The position numbers and the translations under genes were made by a program. The notes under the pieces were generated by a model. The model did not search any database, was not told where the DNA came from, and saw only the letters and a list, made by a program, of their open reading frames with translations. This document shows, one piece after another, positions 1 to 10,904 of a DNA stretch of 64,000 nucleotides. The DNA is from Cichorium intybus (lineage: Eukaryota > Streptophyta > Magnoliopsida > Asterales > Asteraceae). The stretch is from contig CM042012.1 of NCBI GenBank assembly GCA_023525715.1, positions 61,711,205 through 61,775,204 on the forward strand. Reading direction: 5' to 3'. Position 1 is the first letter of the stretch. Every line of letters begins with the position of its first letter.

Positions 1-899
1 TGCCCCGTTTCGTGCTCAATTGGAATCTTTGTGAGAATGCTCGGCTATCGTCTTTTAATGCTGACGTGAAATTTATACAACATGTCTTTCCGCCTAATAC
101 GCGGTCGGAGATGGGGAGTTATTCCCCGGCCGACCTGGTGGGTTCATTGTGGTATGCGGCAGCCCAAAGTGCCTGTTTTTTTAGCGAGGGTGTCAATCGC
201 TTATAACAATTGTTGTCAGCTAGTGCGAGTCAGGCTTCTCTACAACAGGAGTTGGCGGCTGTCCAGACTGAGGTGGCCAACCATCGGGAAACCGTAATGA
301 ATATTCGTGGTCGCATTTTGCGCACTGATGCTGATTGTCAGACCCAGCTAACCCTTTTGCAGGCTGCTGAAAAAGAAAATGCGTTGTTGAGGGAGCAGTT
401 GGCCGTTCTCAACCATGAGAAGACCGAATTGCAATATGCCCTATGTAAGGTGAAAGCTGAGAATGAAGGTTTCCACGTGTAGCTTGAATGTGCTGAGAGA
501 GATGCGAACGAGCGGGACCGGGTGGCCCAAGCGAAGGCCAAAGTATTGGAGGAAGTTGAAGCTTATCTAACTTGGGTGATGAGGGAAGGTTTGGTGGGTG
601 TGGTCGATTTGGTTCTGGAGAGTCGAGATTTTGGGTTTGGCGAGCACCGTTTGAAGGATACATGTTTGGCTGCTGGTGAGGCTGCAAAATATGATCGTGC
701 TCTGAAAGAGATTAGGGCCGGGAAGGCTATTGCTGAGGAGGAAGCACCTCCGCTTGAATATGGGATCGAGGTTGATGAGGCCATTGATGCGTTTTTCAAT
801 GTTGATTATGCCTCATCATTAATTCTTGGTGAGCTTTCTGTGCCTAAATTGAAGTCCTTGCTGGATCCTGCCAATGTTGCTGGCCCGGCTCATCAGTGA
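1..899 (+). pseudogene. Antisense accessory ORF of Tat-type gypsy element (coiled-coil protein)
   Basis: A single reading frame runs from the left edge to the stop at 897-899, broken by in-frame stops at 204-206 (TAA) and 480-482 (TAG), so it is a pseudogene whose start is outside the window. The middle part (about 225-480) is rich in Q, E, L and A with heptad-like spacing, for example ENALLREQLAVLNHEKTEL, and should form a coiled coil. The C-terminal part is acidic (EEEAPPLEYGIEVDEAIDAF). This resembles the gag-like 'gypsy type transposon' proteins often annotated in plant genomes. It is antisense to the integrase at 1848-2880. Its function is unknown. Confidence is high that it is retroelement-derived and lower for the family name. 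Confidence 0.6.
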
Positions 900-1278
900 A
901 GGTAAATATTTGTTTCTTTTGTTGGTGGCTGTTTTTATATGAACAATGTTTGTAAAGCCCTCCTGAGGCTGTTTGGACAAGATGTTTTTTGTTTGTATAG
1001 GGCTTGAAAGCCTGGATATGATTTTACTTTGATCGTTTGGATGAAATAGTATGTGTGGTGACTTAACGCCCTTGGTTCATTAAATGAAGTTTTTTGCGTA
1101 GCCATCTTGTTTGCCTCTTAATTTGGACTTGTCGTTTTGGTAGCCTTAGGATTGGTCTGTTGTGATTGGATTTCTTTTGATTGTGGTTGCGACTTGTTGC
1201 CCTTGTTTGTTAGGTTATGTTTCGTTTGTTGTTGTTGACCTTTAGTTAACTGTGACATTCTTTTGAGAAGGCTTGTTG
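900..1278. other. T/G-rich spacer of the gypsy element, no gene seen
   Basis: This is non-coding sequence between the antisense ORF and the tandem array. It is rich in TTTG/TTGTT tracts and holds no ORF with recognisable content. Confidence 0.5.
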
Positions 1279-1705
1279 GGCACGTCGCTCATCCAGACCT
1301 GGTTAAGACCAGGACTTAGAGTCGCTAGGTCTACTTGTGACGTATCGTCTACTTAGATCTTGCTAAGGCTAGGACCAGGAGTCGCTAAGTCTGTTAAGGG
1401 GTATTTCACCCTTAAGGTCAGTATGAGACTAGGACCTGGAGTCACTGAGTCTGTTTGGGACAATTCATTCATTCAGACCTTGCTAAGGCTAGGGCCAGGA
1501 GTCGCTAAGCCCACTAAGGGGTATTTCACCCTTAAGGTCGATACAAGACTAGGACCAGGAGTCACTGAGTCTGTTTGGGGCAATTCGCCTATTCAGAGGA
1601 CCAAGAATCGATGAGCCCGCTAAGGGGTATTTCACCCTTAAGGTCGATACGAGACTAGGACCAGCAGTCACTAAGTCCGTTTGGGACAATTCGCCCATAC
1701 ACAAT
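1279..1705. repeat. Tandem array, 60-bp monomers in 120-bp pairs
   Basis: The phrase TGCTAAGGCTAGG recurs at 1361 and 1481, exactly 120 bp apart. A related half-unit (GAGACTAGGACC..GGAGTCACTGAGTC) lies 60 bp after each. Type A monomers carry AAGGGGTATTTCACCCTTAAGG, a near-palindrome. Type B monomers carry TTTGGGACAATTC. About three A/B pairs are visible, the outer ones more diverged and one shortened near 1600. The location in the 3' untranslated region of a Tat-type element fits the hypervariable repeats known there. Confidence 0.85.
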
Positions 1706-1847
1706 GTAAAGTAAAGCATTAATATCGTCCATTCGATGACTTGCTCAAGAATAACGGGTACACTGATTCAAATAAAGCTCAATGATGTCAAATGATGACT
1801 TCCTGCCAGTGCTGCTATCTGCATAGTTTTTCTTCTCGTTGATCTTC

Positions 1848-2880
1848 CTAGCAATAGAATTGTTTTAAATTCTGGACATTCCACGTCCTTGGGATGGCTC
1901 TTCCCTCTAAGGTTTCGAGTGCGTATGAGCCTTTGATGTTGGCTTCTGTAATGCGGTATGGGCCTTCCCAAGTTGGGCAAAGTTTGCCTCTTAGCTCTGC
2001 GTGACTGGCTTCGTTTTTCCAGAGAACCAAGTCTCCAACCTTGAAGCTTTTCCCGCATACTCGCCTGTTGTAGTAGCGTTTTGTTGTAGCTTTGTGGAAT
2101 GCCTGTCTTAAACCGGCCAGCTCTCGCTTTTCTTCGAGCAAGTCGAGGTTGAGGCGTAGGTCCGGGTTATTTCTTTCTTCGTTAAACTCTGTCGTTCTAA
2201 AGCTTCCCACTAGTATTTCTGGTGGTAGTACCGCCTCTATGCCATACGTCAAGCTGAAAGGTGTCTCGTTTGTTGACGTTCGTGGGGTGGTCCTATACGA
2301 CCATAGGACAGTAGGAAATTCTTCCACCTAACAACCTTTTGTATTTCCCAGCCTCTTCTTCAATCCCATCACGAGTGTTCTATTTGATACTTTCGTTTCG
2401 CCATTCGCTTGAGGGTGGGCTACTGAGGTGAATTTCTGCTTGGTCATTCTTTCCGAGCACCGGCTCCTGAAAGGATCTTCTGCGAATTGTAGCCCATTGT
2501 CGCTTATTAGAATTTTCGGTGTTCCAAAGTGAGTTAGGATGTTCTTCCACATAAATTTGATCATGTTTCGTCCTGTGATTGAGGCGACCGCCTCTGCTTC
2601 GATCCACTTTGTAAAATAATCCACTGCTACGATTAGAAACTTTACGCGTCCGGGTGCTTCGGGAAATGGCCCTACTATGTCGATGCCCCATTGGTGGAAA
2701 GGCCAAGGGCTGGAGATGCTGGCTAGGGGTACGGCTGGAGAGTGTTGGAGAGGTGAAAAAGTTTGGCATGCTATGCATTTTCATGTAAATTCCAACGCGT
2801 CGGCGTGAATTTCCGGCCAGTATACTCCCACTTCGAGTACAAGATACAACTTCTTCTTGCTTATAAAACCTGATGCACGG
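1848..2880 (-). pseudogene. Ty3/gypsy integrase (zinc-binding, core and C-terminal parts), dead
   Basis: On the - strand, integrase is read in order. First come remains of the zinc-binding region (CIACQTFSPLQH, near 2750). The catalytic core follows, with first Asp in WGIDIVGPFPEAPG, then DYFTKWIEAE and second Asp in SDNGLQF. The C-terminal part contains WSYRTTPRTSTNETPFSLTYG (about 2300) and GDLVLWKN..GPYRI. Defects: a stop at 2325-2327 where a Trp is usual, a stop near 2770, and a frame change in the core. The third catalytic residue, expected as Glu in HPQANGxxE, reads Lys at 2391-2393. The family is certain from the motifs; the enzyme cannot be active. Confidence 0.9.
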
Positions 2881-2890
2881 TGGTTCTTAT

Positions 2891-3320
2891 TTCTGTCAAG
2901 CCTAGCTAACGCCGCAAAGACTTTATAGTTACTTTTTCAAAGAGAACAAATATTGCGTAACAAATCTTGATCGTCGTCCATTTAATAAAACAATCATAAC
3001 CAAACATCTTGTCCGTCTTTCACTTCTTTCGTTCTATGAGAACATCAACCGCAGGTCCAAATTTTGGACATTCATCCCATAAACTTCGGTTACTCGTTAA
3101 TGAACGAAACACCCAAACACTCCCTCAGAAGTGAATAATGTTTTATGGTTTTATCAATATCTAACTACATTACACCGACATTTAATTAATACAAGAAATA
3201 CTGCTAATGAAAGAAGTTAGCTAGTAAACAATTAAACAAATCCACAATTAGATACTTCGTGCAAGAGGGATGTTGGACTGCCAACGCTAGCTTTTATGGT
3301 TGTGCTCCTATATAAATTAA
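2891..3320. other. No gene seen
   Basis: AT-rich sequence lies between the truncated gypsy element and the next repeat. No ORF, tandem repeat or terminal repeat was recognised. Confidence 0.4.
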
Positions 3321-4627
3321 CTAGACGTAAGCCCGCGCGTTGCGTAGGAATATAATTAAATATTAAAAAATATTGAGAGAGATATGATGTTTAAATAACA
3401 AATTCAATGCAATATGTAATTTTCAATAATTTATTAGCTTATAGAAAAATTTATGTTACTTTTTAACTAAATAACTTGAGATAAAAACATTTTTTTTACT
3501 AATAATCGGGATGAAATGAGATGTTATTATCAAGAATGATGAAATACATAACCAATGGAGAAATATATAACAAAGAAGTATTATATATGGTAAATCACGT
3601 AATGAGAATAACATGTATCTGTTTAATGGACCTATACCGGCGAACGTTATATTTTGATCTAAAAAGTAAATTTTAATAAGGTAAAAACAATATTGTGTCC
3701 TCATAATAAAAAAAATACAAAATTGTATATTAAAAAAATATTATGGCATCACTATAGAAAACTAAAATTTTGTTGGTTAAAACAATATTATATCCTTACT
3801 ATGTCTTAAATATATTAGTATAATTAATTTCGATTCTCTAGATGATGTGTGATAAGATATCAAATAGTAAATTCCTTTGAAACTTTGATTAAAATATGTC
3901 TTTATCATGAAATGATGACAACTAATTAATATTATAGGCTTTAAAATCCATATAATAATCCAGATTGTTGGATGAAAGTAACAAATAAATTGTATTATAT
4001 AATGTAAAGAGTAAATGTTAGATTGATGTGTGAAGATTTTGTGTGACAAATACAATAAAATTCAAATTAATGTGGTAAAAGATACATTAGTTATATTTAA
4101 CCACATTGTTTTGAATGCTCTATTTTATAAGAGATATATACAATATACAATATACAATACACAATATACAGATAAAGATTTAAATATTAAAAATAGATAT
4201 AAGATAGTTCAAATGTCTATTATTAAAATTTTATATGCATATATTTCGTATGAATCGAAAAAATGTTTACGACAATGCCAATTTTATACAAACGACATAT
4301 TAAACTTGTAACATAATCGGGGTTTTAATACTTTAAGGAATTTAAATCTTCATTTTTTAAGTTTCAATATTTACGCAAACTTAAACCAAATATTAGAGTC
4401 ATTTAAAACTTTGAGATGAAAACATACTTTTATGATAAAATGACCACTTTATAGATTTTGAAAGCCATATTATGATCAAAATTTATGTCTAATGGGAGCA
4501 AATGAATGGTATTATATAAGGGATAGATGAAAGGTAGGATAGATGTATGAAACAACGTGGGACAAATGAAAAATATTCAAATTAATGTGGTAAATTATAA
4601 ACAATTTATCTTGAACCACATCGTTTA

Positions 4628-4702
<75 letters not shown>

Positions 4703-5040
4703 GATATATAGATTTAACTATTTTGAAAATAGTCTTTGAATATATTTTTGAGTTTATATGATTTTAAATAATTTTAAAAGTTATAATTTCATTAATAGGT
4801 AGTAAGTTTTATTTTTTGCACTTTTTTTAACAATAATTAACCAATTTATAATCATTATTAGAGAGAAATTGAAAAGTCATGGGAGTTTCAAATCAATATG
4901 GCGTAAATATTTATGCTTCTTTTATAAGATATATAGATTTGTCTTACAACATGAATTAGCCTTGTACAAATTCATTAGTTTCTTGTACAATTTCAGTAGT
5001 TTCTTAAATACTGGCCGATCCGTTGATTTTGAAGGTCTCG
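3321..5040 (+). mobile_element. AT-rich non-coding element, copy 1 (CCCGCGCGTTGCG head; Helitron-like?)
   Basis: It begins with CTAGACGTAAGCCCGCGCGTTGCG at 3321, nearly the same as the sequence at 57311. The AT-rich body contains phrases shared with 57.3-60.8 kb: ATCTTGAACCACAT near 4607 and AGTTTCAAATCAATATGG near 4884. An internal pair also repeats (CAAATTAATGTGGTAAA at about 4062 and 4578). No protein is encoded. A short GC-rich palindrome-like block near the 5' end is reminiscent of plant Helitrons, but no CTRR 3' end was identified, so the class is a guess and the right end is approximate. Confidence 0.4.
4633..4712. repeat. (TA)n microsatellite
   Basis: An almost uninterrupted TA tract, broken by one G and a short ATAGATATATAG tail. 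Confidence 0.95.
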
Positions 5041-5159
5041 TGTAAAAATAATTGACCTTTAAATATAGTGTTTTTATATATAAATAAAATGTATTAATAC
5101 TACGATAATATTAGATACTTAATAAACCATTACAAATTATAAGCGAGAAATTAAAAACA

Positions 5160-5260
5160 GAAAAATTGTGCTAATTAGTGACGGAATAGACACGGATAGC
5201 AATGGATTTTTTAGCGACGGATTAGTGATGATACCGCGACAAAATAAAATTCGGCCCCTT
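5160..5260. repeat. Possible CACTA subterminal remnant
   Basis: The degenerate phrases TAGTGACGGAATAG, TAGCGACGGATTAG and ACCGCGAC occur close together. Repeated 'GCGACGGA' units are common in the subterminal regions of plant CACTA elements. No CACTA terminus was found beside them. Confidence 0.3.
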
Positions 5261-6907
5261 CATGACGTGAGCCGTATGCGATCACACCTCCCACATATTC
5301 TTAGGACGGGTCCTTCAATACAACATAAACGCTTAACTCTCTAGACTTAGCCTTATCATCTTATGATATTCTGGTTCTTTGACTTCTTTCGTTGTTCCTC
5401 ACCAATGCTATCTAAAGTTCGATATATACAATCACTTACTTAACTATGAAATATTCTGTTCGAACAAAAAGTGACCTATGAAGATGATGAAAATTTTCAC
5501 CTACAACTCTAAATTATACATACGAAGAGCATTTATCTTTGCAACTTTAGTTCCCATTGCACAACATCGTTGATCAAGAAAACATATAAAACAAATGAAG
5601 CCCTTTTAAGTGTAATTGGGGAACTATATGAATAATCGACGATACTGTTTAAGTATCTTAAAATGATTTGCCCGTTTTTCGATGTGTTAGGCAAAGATTG
5701 GATTTATACCTCCTCCTCGAATGTCTTGATGCATTTTATCTTATTTATTTTTGGATATAGTTGATATAATAAATGCCTTTTGATTTTAATTTTTATTGCA
5801 ATTGTTTAAACTCTTAGGAGAAACAAGGTTGCTTGTAGCTATCCTAACCACACACTCCCATCATCATTTTTTTATACTTTTTATTGTTCATTTTTTATCG
5901 GTATACAAGAAAATTTTATTTTAATACAAAACAGTTGTATCTCTTATTTTTTGTATACATATATATTTATTTCACATAACTGTAATAATTAATTTTATAA
6001 TATGTTGATGAGAGATGTTTTAAAAATGGAAATTAAAAGCTATACGGTTATAAATTAAGCGGCATATTGTAAATGTAAATAACGAAGAAAGAAATAAGTT
6101 AATAATATAAACTAATCGTGGATCACAAAAAGGTTGAAGTGGCAGGGACTTATATATGGCCTGGTACTAGTAGTGTCTTATAAATTTTTAACTAGTTTAA
6201 GGTGGTATATATGACTTGACATCGGCTCGTTCTTGATTTTAATTTCTCATGGAACAACAATGTTTACTTTTGTGTGACCATTACTTTGTTAGCTGAGGGG
6301 ATGAATTTTTATTTAGATGTTTATCAAATTATTTATTGTTAAAACAGAGTTTTATAATGATTATTTGGTATAATTTATTCGGTATTAAAATATAATAAGT
6401 TGATGATTGTCTTTTTAATATTTAAGAAGTGGTATTTATTTATGTAAAATAATTTATACTTTTTTTAAATAAATTAATAACTAAAAAGAAAATAGCTTCT
6501 AAAAACAACTAATTTAAGTCGATAACTATCTATAAAATTATCATATCTAAATACTGAAAACCACAGTAAATTAATAACCGCTCCATCACAAAGACCCCGA
6601 TAATCTAGTCACTGTTATTATAAAGTCTTTTCTATTATAATGCCATGCAAATTTTCCCACGTGTACACATCTTTATTATCGATGGCGATACCATTAAAGT
6701 CATAGTTCATATATTCATATCAATACAGTTCACACTCTTTAAACACTAAAATTTCAACAAGCAACATCGAGCATGATTTCACATCGTATATTTACATGTA
6801 AGCCCATCCATGACCACAGTTATAAATTTAAAAGCCATGGATGTTATATAACTATGTTTCATTTTATACAACAAAATAATACTACAGGATCATTTAAAAG
6901 AACCTAT

Positions 6908-6909
<2 letters not shown>
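5261..6909. other. AT-rich intergenic DNA, no gene seen
   Basis: No ORF with recognisable content, no paired terminal repeats and no clear tandem array were seen. A short C/T-rich stretch (5250-5420) is more GC-rich than its surroundings but does not translate into a known motif. Confidence 0.4.

Positions 6910-6998
<89 letters not shown>
6910..6998. repeat. (TA)n microsatellite, about 44 units
   Basis: Uninterrupted TA dinucleotides. The Tyr/Ile-rich ORF across it is an artefact. Confidence 0.97.
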
Positions 6999-7001
<3 letters not shown>

Positions 7002-7278
7002 AACGGTTGAAATTTATTAAAAACTAATCACATGCTAGCAAGAAAAACAAAAAGGAAAATGCTAAATCATATGCGGGTTCGACATCCACACAATCTAGTT
7101 TTTTCTAAATTTACTATGTCTATTATAAAATCAATTAAAAAAACGAAACACTAGAGTCGGTCAACTGGTCCTTTCAGCATCTATTTTTCTTAAAGACCAC
7201 TGCAATTCGATATGTCTAGATAACCCAAATCAAGATCAAAGAAGTTGAACCCAAAATAGATCTATTAAGTTGAGTCGT

Positions 7279-7330
7279 AGCATAGGCATTTTTTTCTTTT
7301 TTTTTTAGAACGGCTGGTAAGCATAGGCAT
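7279..7330 (-). mobile_element. 30-bp retro-insertion with 11-bp target-site duplication
   Basis: AGCATAGGCAT occurs at 7279-7289 and again at 7320-7330. The 30 bp between them read, on the - strand, GCCGTTCT followed by an A-rich tail. This is the pattern of a severely 5'-truncated LINE or SINE copy: a 3' end with poly(A), bounded by a TSD. A similar micro-insertion is at 52459-52528. Confidence 0.6.
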
Positions 7331-8136
7331 CTATCCACTAAAACATGTCATGTATGTATCCAAACTTCGGTATCATCTCATCCACCCACAACCCAAACAT
7401 ATTCCACGATTGCAAAGCCACCAAACACCGAATGAATAAATGGTTAGCGTCTTTTGCATACTCTCCACAACAAGGACACATAATCAACTCGACGTCAATC
7501 CCACGACGATCCCGATTGGTCCTCATCATTAGTTGATTAAGCCCCGCTCTCCAAGAAAACATGTTGACTTTAATCAGCAGAACTCATAAAAAACCTTGAA
7601 AGGTCCAAATCCCATCGCCACCTCTCCGCCCCCTACGACAGTTCTATAATACCAAGAAGATCCATCTATGGAGAGAGTCATTCCACCTCCACCTCTACTT
7701 GGATATCATGCCTCCAATTAAACCTTCATGCCTACAAGAACCAACATTGACTAACAAGACAACCCATGTCCACTGCCAAGGCAAACAACCTAGAAAATCT
7801 CGACATAAACACCTCATCCCTACACCACTTGTCAACCCAAAATCTAATGGAAGACCCAATCCCAATTTGTTTCTTCAGTGCGAAGAAAGGTAAGTGACCC
7901 TTTCCATGAAGATGCGTAGTTGCGCCTATGATACCAGACCACACTCCACAATGCACCCTCCTGTTGGTATCCAATTGCAAACCCCCATTCTCACCATAAC
8001 AGTTGTTAATCAACATAAACCAAACTAAGTTATTGTTATTTAAGAACCTTCGGGGCCACTTATACAATAAAGCTTGATTGAAACACCTTCGTCTTCTAAC
8101 CGAAAGACCTACTTTTTCCTTATCATTGAGAATAAT

Positions 8137-8380
8137 TGTAACATCCCCAAGTGCACATACCACAATATTGTCCGATTTGGGCCACCTATCATGAAAACTT
8201 CCTAAGGGGTCACCCATCCTCCCACCCCGGCATGCTTAATTGTAGAGTTCTTATGGGATCTGCTACCCTCACGACTTTAAAATGCTTTCTGTTCGGTAGG
8301 TATCCACACCCCTTTATAAGGTGATGCTTAGTTCTGCTACCTGGTCGATGTGGGATCAGGGATCCCTCCCCATTCTTCCC
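8137..8380 (-). repeat. Cassandra LTR 1 (3' LTR) with 5S rRNA-derived segment
   Basis: On the - strand it contains 8262-8199, which matches plant 5S rRNA in sections: GATCCCAT.AGAACTC, AATTAAGC.TGCC and AGGATGGGTGACC..CTAGGAAGT-like. The last section corresponds to the internal promoter (box C region). It ends in ATGTTACA at 8137. It accidentally supplies the Met and first residues of the ORF ending at 7732, which is otherwise LINE. Confidence 0.8.
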
Positions 8381-8434
8381 CCACTACAGGGTTCAACGCC
8401 CACGTCGAACGCACCAACCTCGTGCACCCATCTT

Positions 8435-8442
8435 TGATACCA
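8435..8442 (-). promoter_or_regulatory. Cassandra primer-binding site (iMet type)
   Basis: TGGTATCA on the - strand starts two bases inside the end of LTR 2 (8445). It is complementary to the 3' end of initiator tRNA-Met, as in most plant Copia elements and TRIMs. Confidence 0.75.
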
Positions 8443-8444
8443 TC

Positions 8445-8685
8445 TGTAGCATCCCCAATCACACGTAACAGAATATTGTCCTCTTTAGGCCACCCAACGT
8501 GAAAACTTCCTAAGGTGTCACCTATCCTCCCACCCAGGCACGCTTAACTATAGAGTTGTTATGAGATCTGCTACCCTCACAGCTTTAAAATGCATTGTGT
8601 TAGGTAGGTATCAACAACCCTTATAAGGTGATGCTTAGTTCTCATGCCCGGTCGATATGGGATCAAAGATCCTTCCCCATTCTCT
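8445..8685 (-). repeat. Cassandra LTR 2 with 5S segment
   Basis: Same content as LTR 1 with scattered differences; the 5S-like part is 8570-8506. On the - strand it is followed by the primer site. It is also preceded by a polypurine-like stretch (about 8666-8684), so it has the neighbours of both a 5' and a 3' LTR. Confidence 0.75.
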
Positions 8686-8907
8686 CACATCGACCGTAGA
8701 ATAACTAACCATTACCTTATAAGGGATGTGGATACCTATCTATCACAATGCGTTTTAAAGTCGTGAAGGTAGAAGATCCCATAAGAACTCTGTAGTTAAG
8801 CGTGCCGGGTAGAAGAAATTTCAGGATGGGTGACCCCCTAGGAAGTGTTCACGCTAGGTAGCTCAAAATGGACAATATTGTGGTACGTGTGATTGGGGGA
8901 TGTTATA
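8686..8907 (+). repeat. Cassandra LTR 3, inverted, with 5S segment
   Basis: The 5S-like part at 8774-8846 reads GATCCCATAAGAACTC, GTAGTTAAGCGTGCCGGG and AGGATGGGTGACCCCCTAGG, close to plant 5S rRNA. The end GGGGGATGTTATA has lost the terminal C of the usual CA. The start near 8686 is approximate because it merges with the polypurine stretch of LTR 2. Confidence 0.75.
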
Positions 8908-10170
8908 ATAATATCCCATTTGACCTAACTGAGTTTCCTCTCATGTTGTTCATCGCCCCAAAATATCTATCTCTAATAGACTTTAAATTCTGAGAAACGG
9001 TCACTGGTATAATTTAAAGAAGGACATATAGTAAATACCGAGATTCTGTAGAATCGACTTCACTAAAGTAAGTGTCCCACTAATAAATAAGATTTCGGAC
9101 TTCCATCTGGAAAGTGTATTTAGGAATCTAGCTACAAGCATCTCTCAGGCTCTTACACGATGTATATTTTTACCAACCTGAATCTAAGCACACAATCTAC
9201 CCTACACCGTGTCAAAGTTGCCACCTCTTCGACCACCGCATTACTCACCTTACACCATAAAGCTTTGATTTTTGTAAATTTAACTGAAAGCCATAAGAAT
9301 AGGAAAAATATATGAGGATCTGAATTAGAATCTAAATATTCTTTTTATCTCATTCACCCATAAACATCTCGTCATCACATAGAACAAATGAGTGAATCTC
9401 ATATGATTACTACCCACGAAAACTCCTCAATATAGAGATGAGTTAGATGCATCTTCTATCGCCACATGTAAGCCTTTCATAACTAGGATGAACAACAATC
9501 AAGACAAGGGACTGTCATGTTTCAACCTTTTATGAAAATGTAACTCCTTTGTAGGACTTCCGTTCAACAACACCGAGGACTTGACTTAAGATATGAACCC
9601 TTGAATCCAACCTCTCCTATCAGTGTCAAAACCCATAAACTTCAACATGAGATCAATATAGTCTCGTGATACTGAATCATATGCCCTATCAAAGGCCGAC
9701 TACTCAAGGATAACTAGAGAATTAAGCACCTTTGCTAGCCTTTTAGCCAAGAGTTTTGAAATGATTTTATATTGCATCCTAATAATACTAATAGGCATAT
9801 AGTCCTTAACTAAAGAGCTACATCCTCTCATAATGCCTCTCATTCGGAAGGATTCCTCAAGAAAACTGAATACGCCACATTTCGAAAGATCCTAATATTC
9901 TTTTAGGAATCTGAAAGCCACTTCACTACCAAGAGCTCTATCACTACCACACGACCAGACTGCATCCCGTACTTCGTTTTTTGAAAACACATTCGCCAAC
10001 ATTTTAACTTGAACCTCATCTAAGCGGTTAAACAGAAGGGTCCTGTTAGGCAGTCGAATCCAATCAATATCTTGAAATTTCTAATAACAGTAGTCAAAGA
10101 GAGCATCATTAACCGAACCTGGATCAGTAACCCATAGTCCAACCATCATCCCACCTCTTATGGCTATCTT

Positions 10171-10556
10171 GATTGATTTGATTCGAACGAGATTCTCTTA
10201 TATTTTAACATATCATCAACCCCTCATTGATATTGTGAGGTTTTGTTTGAACTTCAAATTGATGTCCCATAAATATATTCTTATGAAATGTTATTACATA
10301 TAATTGTATCTATTAAATTCAAAATTTAAAGTTGATAATGTGCATGAAAGTATAAAATAACTATTAAGAAGTTTTAGTTAAATTATAGACTGTCATTTGT
10401 GTTGTTAGAGTCATATATATTTTCAGACTTCTTATTGTTAAACATATTGATATGAATAAAAAATCATGAGTGCTAAAATTTCAGTAATCACACCATATGT
10501 GTTAGATAAAATATTTCACACGGATTTATACTTCCTGAAAACTATAAACGAGCTCA
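10171..10556. other. AT-rich DNA, no gene seen
   Basis: Nothing was recognised between the 5' end of the LINE fossil and the CACTA-like sequence. Confidence 0.4.
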
Positions 10557-10830
10557 CACTACTATAAAACAAATATTTAATGACATATGACACATGCTTA
10601 TTTTTTGACAAACAAAAAAGTATGCCATGTTTTGTGAAATTGAAATGACTTACGAAAAACATACTTGTCTATCATAAAAGTATGTCGTATTTAAAATAAT
10701 TTTACGACATACAAAAATTATGGAAAAGTTTAGTGTCATAAACGAAATTTAGAAACAAAAAACACATGTGGCCCTTCGACAATATTGTATGTCATCTTCA
10801 AAAAGATAAACCATCGTATTTTGTTTTCGG
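10557..10830 (+). repeat. Possible CACTA terminus with subterminal repeats
   Basis: It starts CACTACTATAAAAC at 10557, similar to the CACTA-element end CACTACTAGAAAA. Repeated short words follow in both orientations: TATGACAC, GTATGTCGTATT, TACGACATAC and GTATGTCAT. Clustered inverted subterminal words are typical of CACTA. The partner terminus was not found. Confidence 0.35.
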
Positions 10831-10904
10831 CATCCTGGTTATTACTAATCGACTAACATACACGCCATTCTCAGTTTGTCTTAATACAATATAGGATTTT
10901 ATTT

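Larger units (their letters stand above)
1..2890 (-). mobile_element. Ty3/gypsy element, Tat-like lineage, 3' part
   Basis: Read on the - strand, the order is integrase (about 2880 to 1850), a tandem-repeat spacer (1705-1279), then an ORF on the opposite strand (899-1). The 3' LTR would lie beyond the left edge. An extra ORF antisense to pol, placed between integrase and the 3' LTR, together with a tandem-repeat-rich 3' region, is known for the Tat lineage of plant Ty3/gypsy elements. Coding similarity to integrase stops near 2880, so reverse transcriptase and gag are absent and the element is truncated there. The right boundary is approximate. Confidence 0.75.
8137..8907 (-). mobile_element. 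Cassandra-type TRIM complex with three 5S-bearing LTRs, TSD ATAAT
   Basis: Order along +: LTR 1 (- orientation), short internal region, LTR 2 (- orientation), then LTR 3 (+ orientation), head to head with LTR 2. Both outer edges are the same LTR terminus: TGTAACATCCCC at 8137, and its complement GGGGATGTTATA ending at 8907. ATAAT flanks the whole at 8132-8136 and 8908-8912. Next to LTR 2, on the - strand, is a primer-binding site TGGTATCA (about 8435-8442). A polypurine stretch (GGGGGAAGAATGGGGAGGG) lies before LTR 1. LTRs carrying 5S rRNA sequence and an iMet primer site are the hallmark of Cassandra. The complex interrupts the LINE. Confidence 0.85.
7331..10170 (-). pseudogene. L1-like LINE reverse transcriptase, decayed, split by a TRIM insertion
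   Basis: On the - strand the RT is readable in pieces. Around 10000-9840: LFNRLDEVQVKMLANVF, then AVWSCGSDRALGSE. At 9810-9690: DYMPISIIRMQYKIISKLLAKRLAKVL, matching the plant LINE 'DYRPISLIGCQYKI..LLANRL' block. At 9690-9610: AFDRAYDSVSRDYIDLMLKFMGF, the 'FEKAYDSVSW' block. After the Cassandra insertion (8137-8907), the C-terminal region follows with FNQALLYKWPRRF and RFWVDKWCRDE. The zinc-binding domain comes last (FSWRAGLNQL, CPCCGEYAKDANHLFIRC) and ends at 7338. Many stops and frameshifts are present and the YxDD block was not located. It is a 5'-truncated fossil. The left end is blurred by the micro-insertion. Confidence 0.85.

Noticed and set aside
6773..7027. Tyr/Ile repeat ORFs here and at 21858-22201 and 60630-60830
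   Set aside because: They are translations of (TA)n microsatellites.
8138..8217. N-terminal part of the - strand ORF 7732-8217 as a protein start
   Set aside because: The Met and about 26 following residues are encoded by the Cassandra LTR; only the rest is LINE.
8190..8860. A functional 5S rRNA gene
   Set aside because: The 5S-like parts are diverged and lie inside TRIM LTRs with primer site and TSD.
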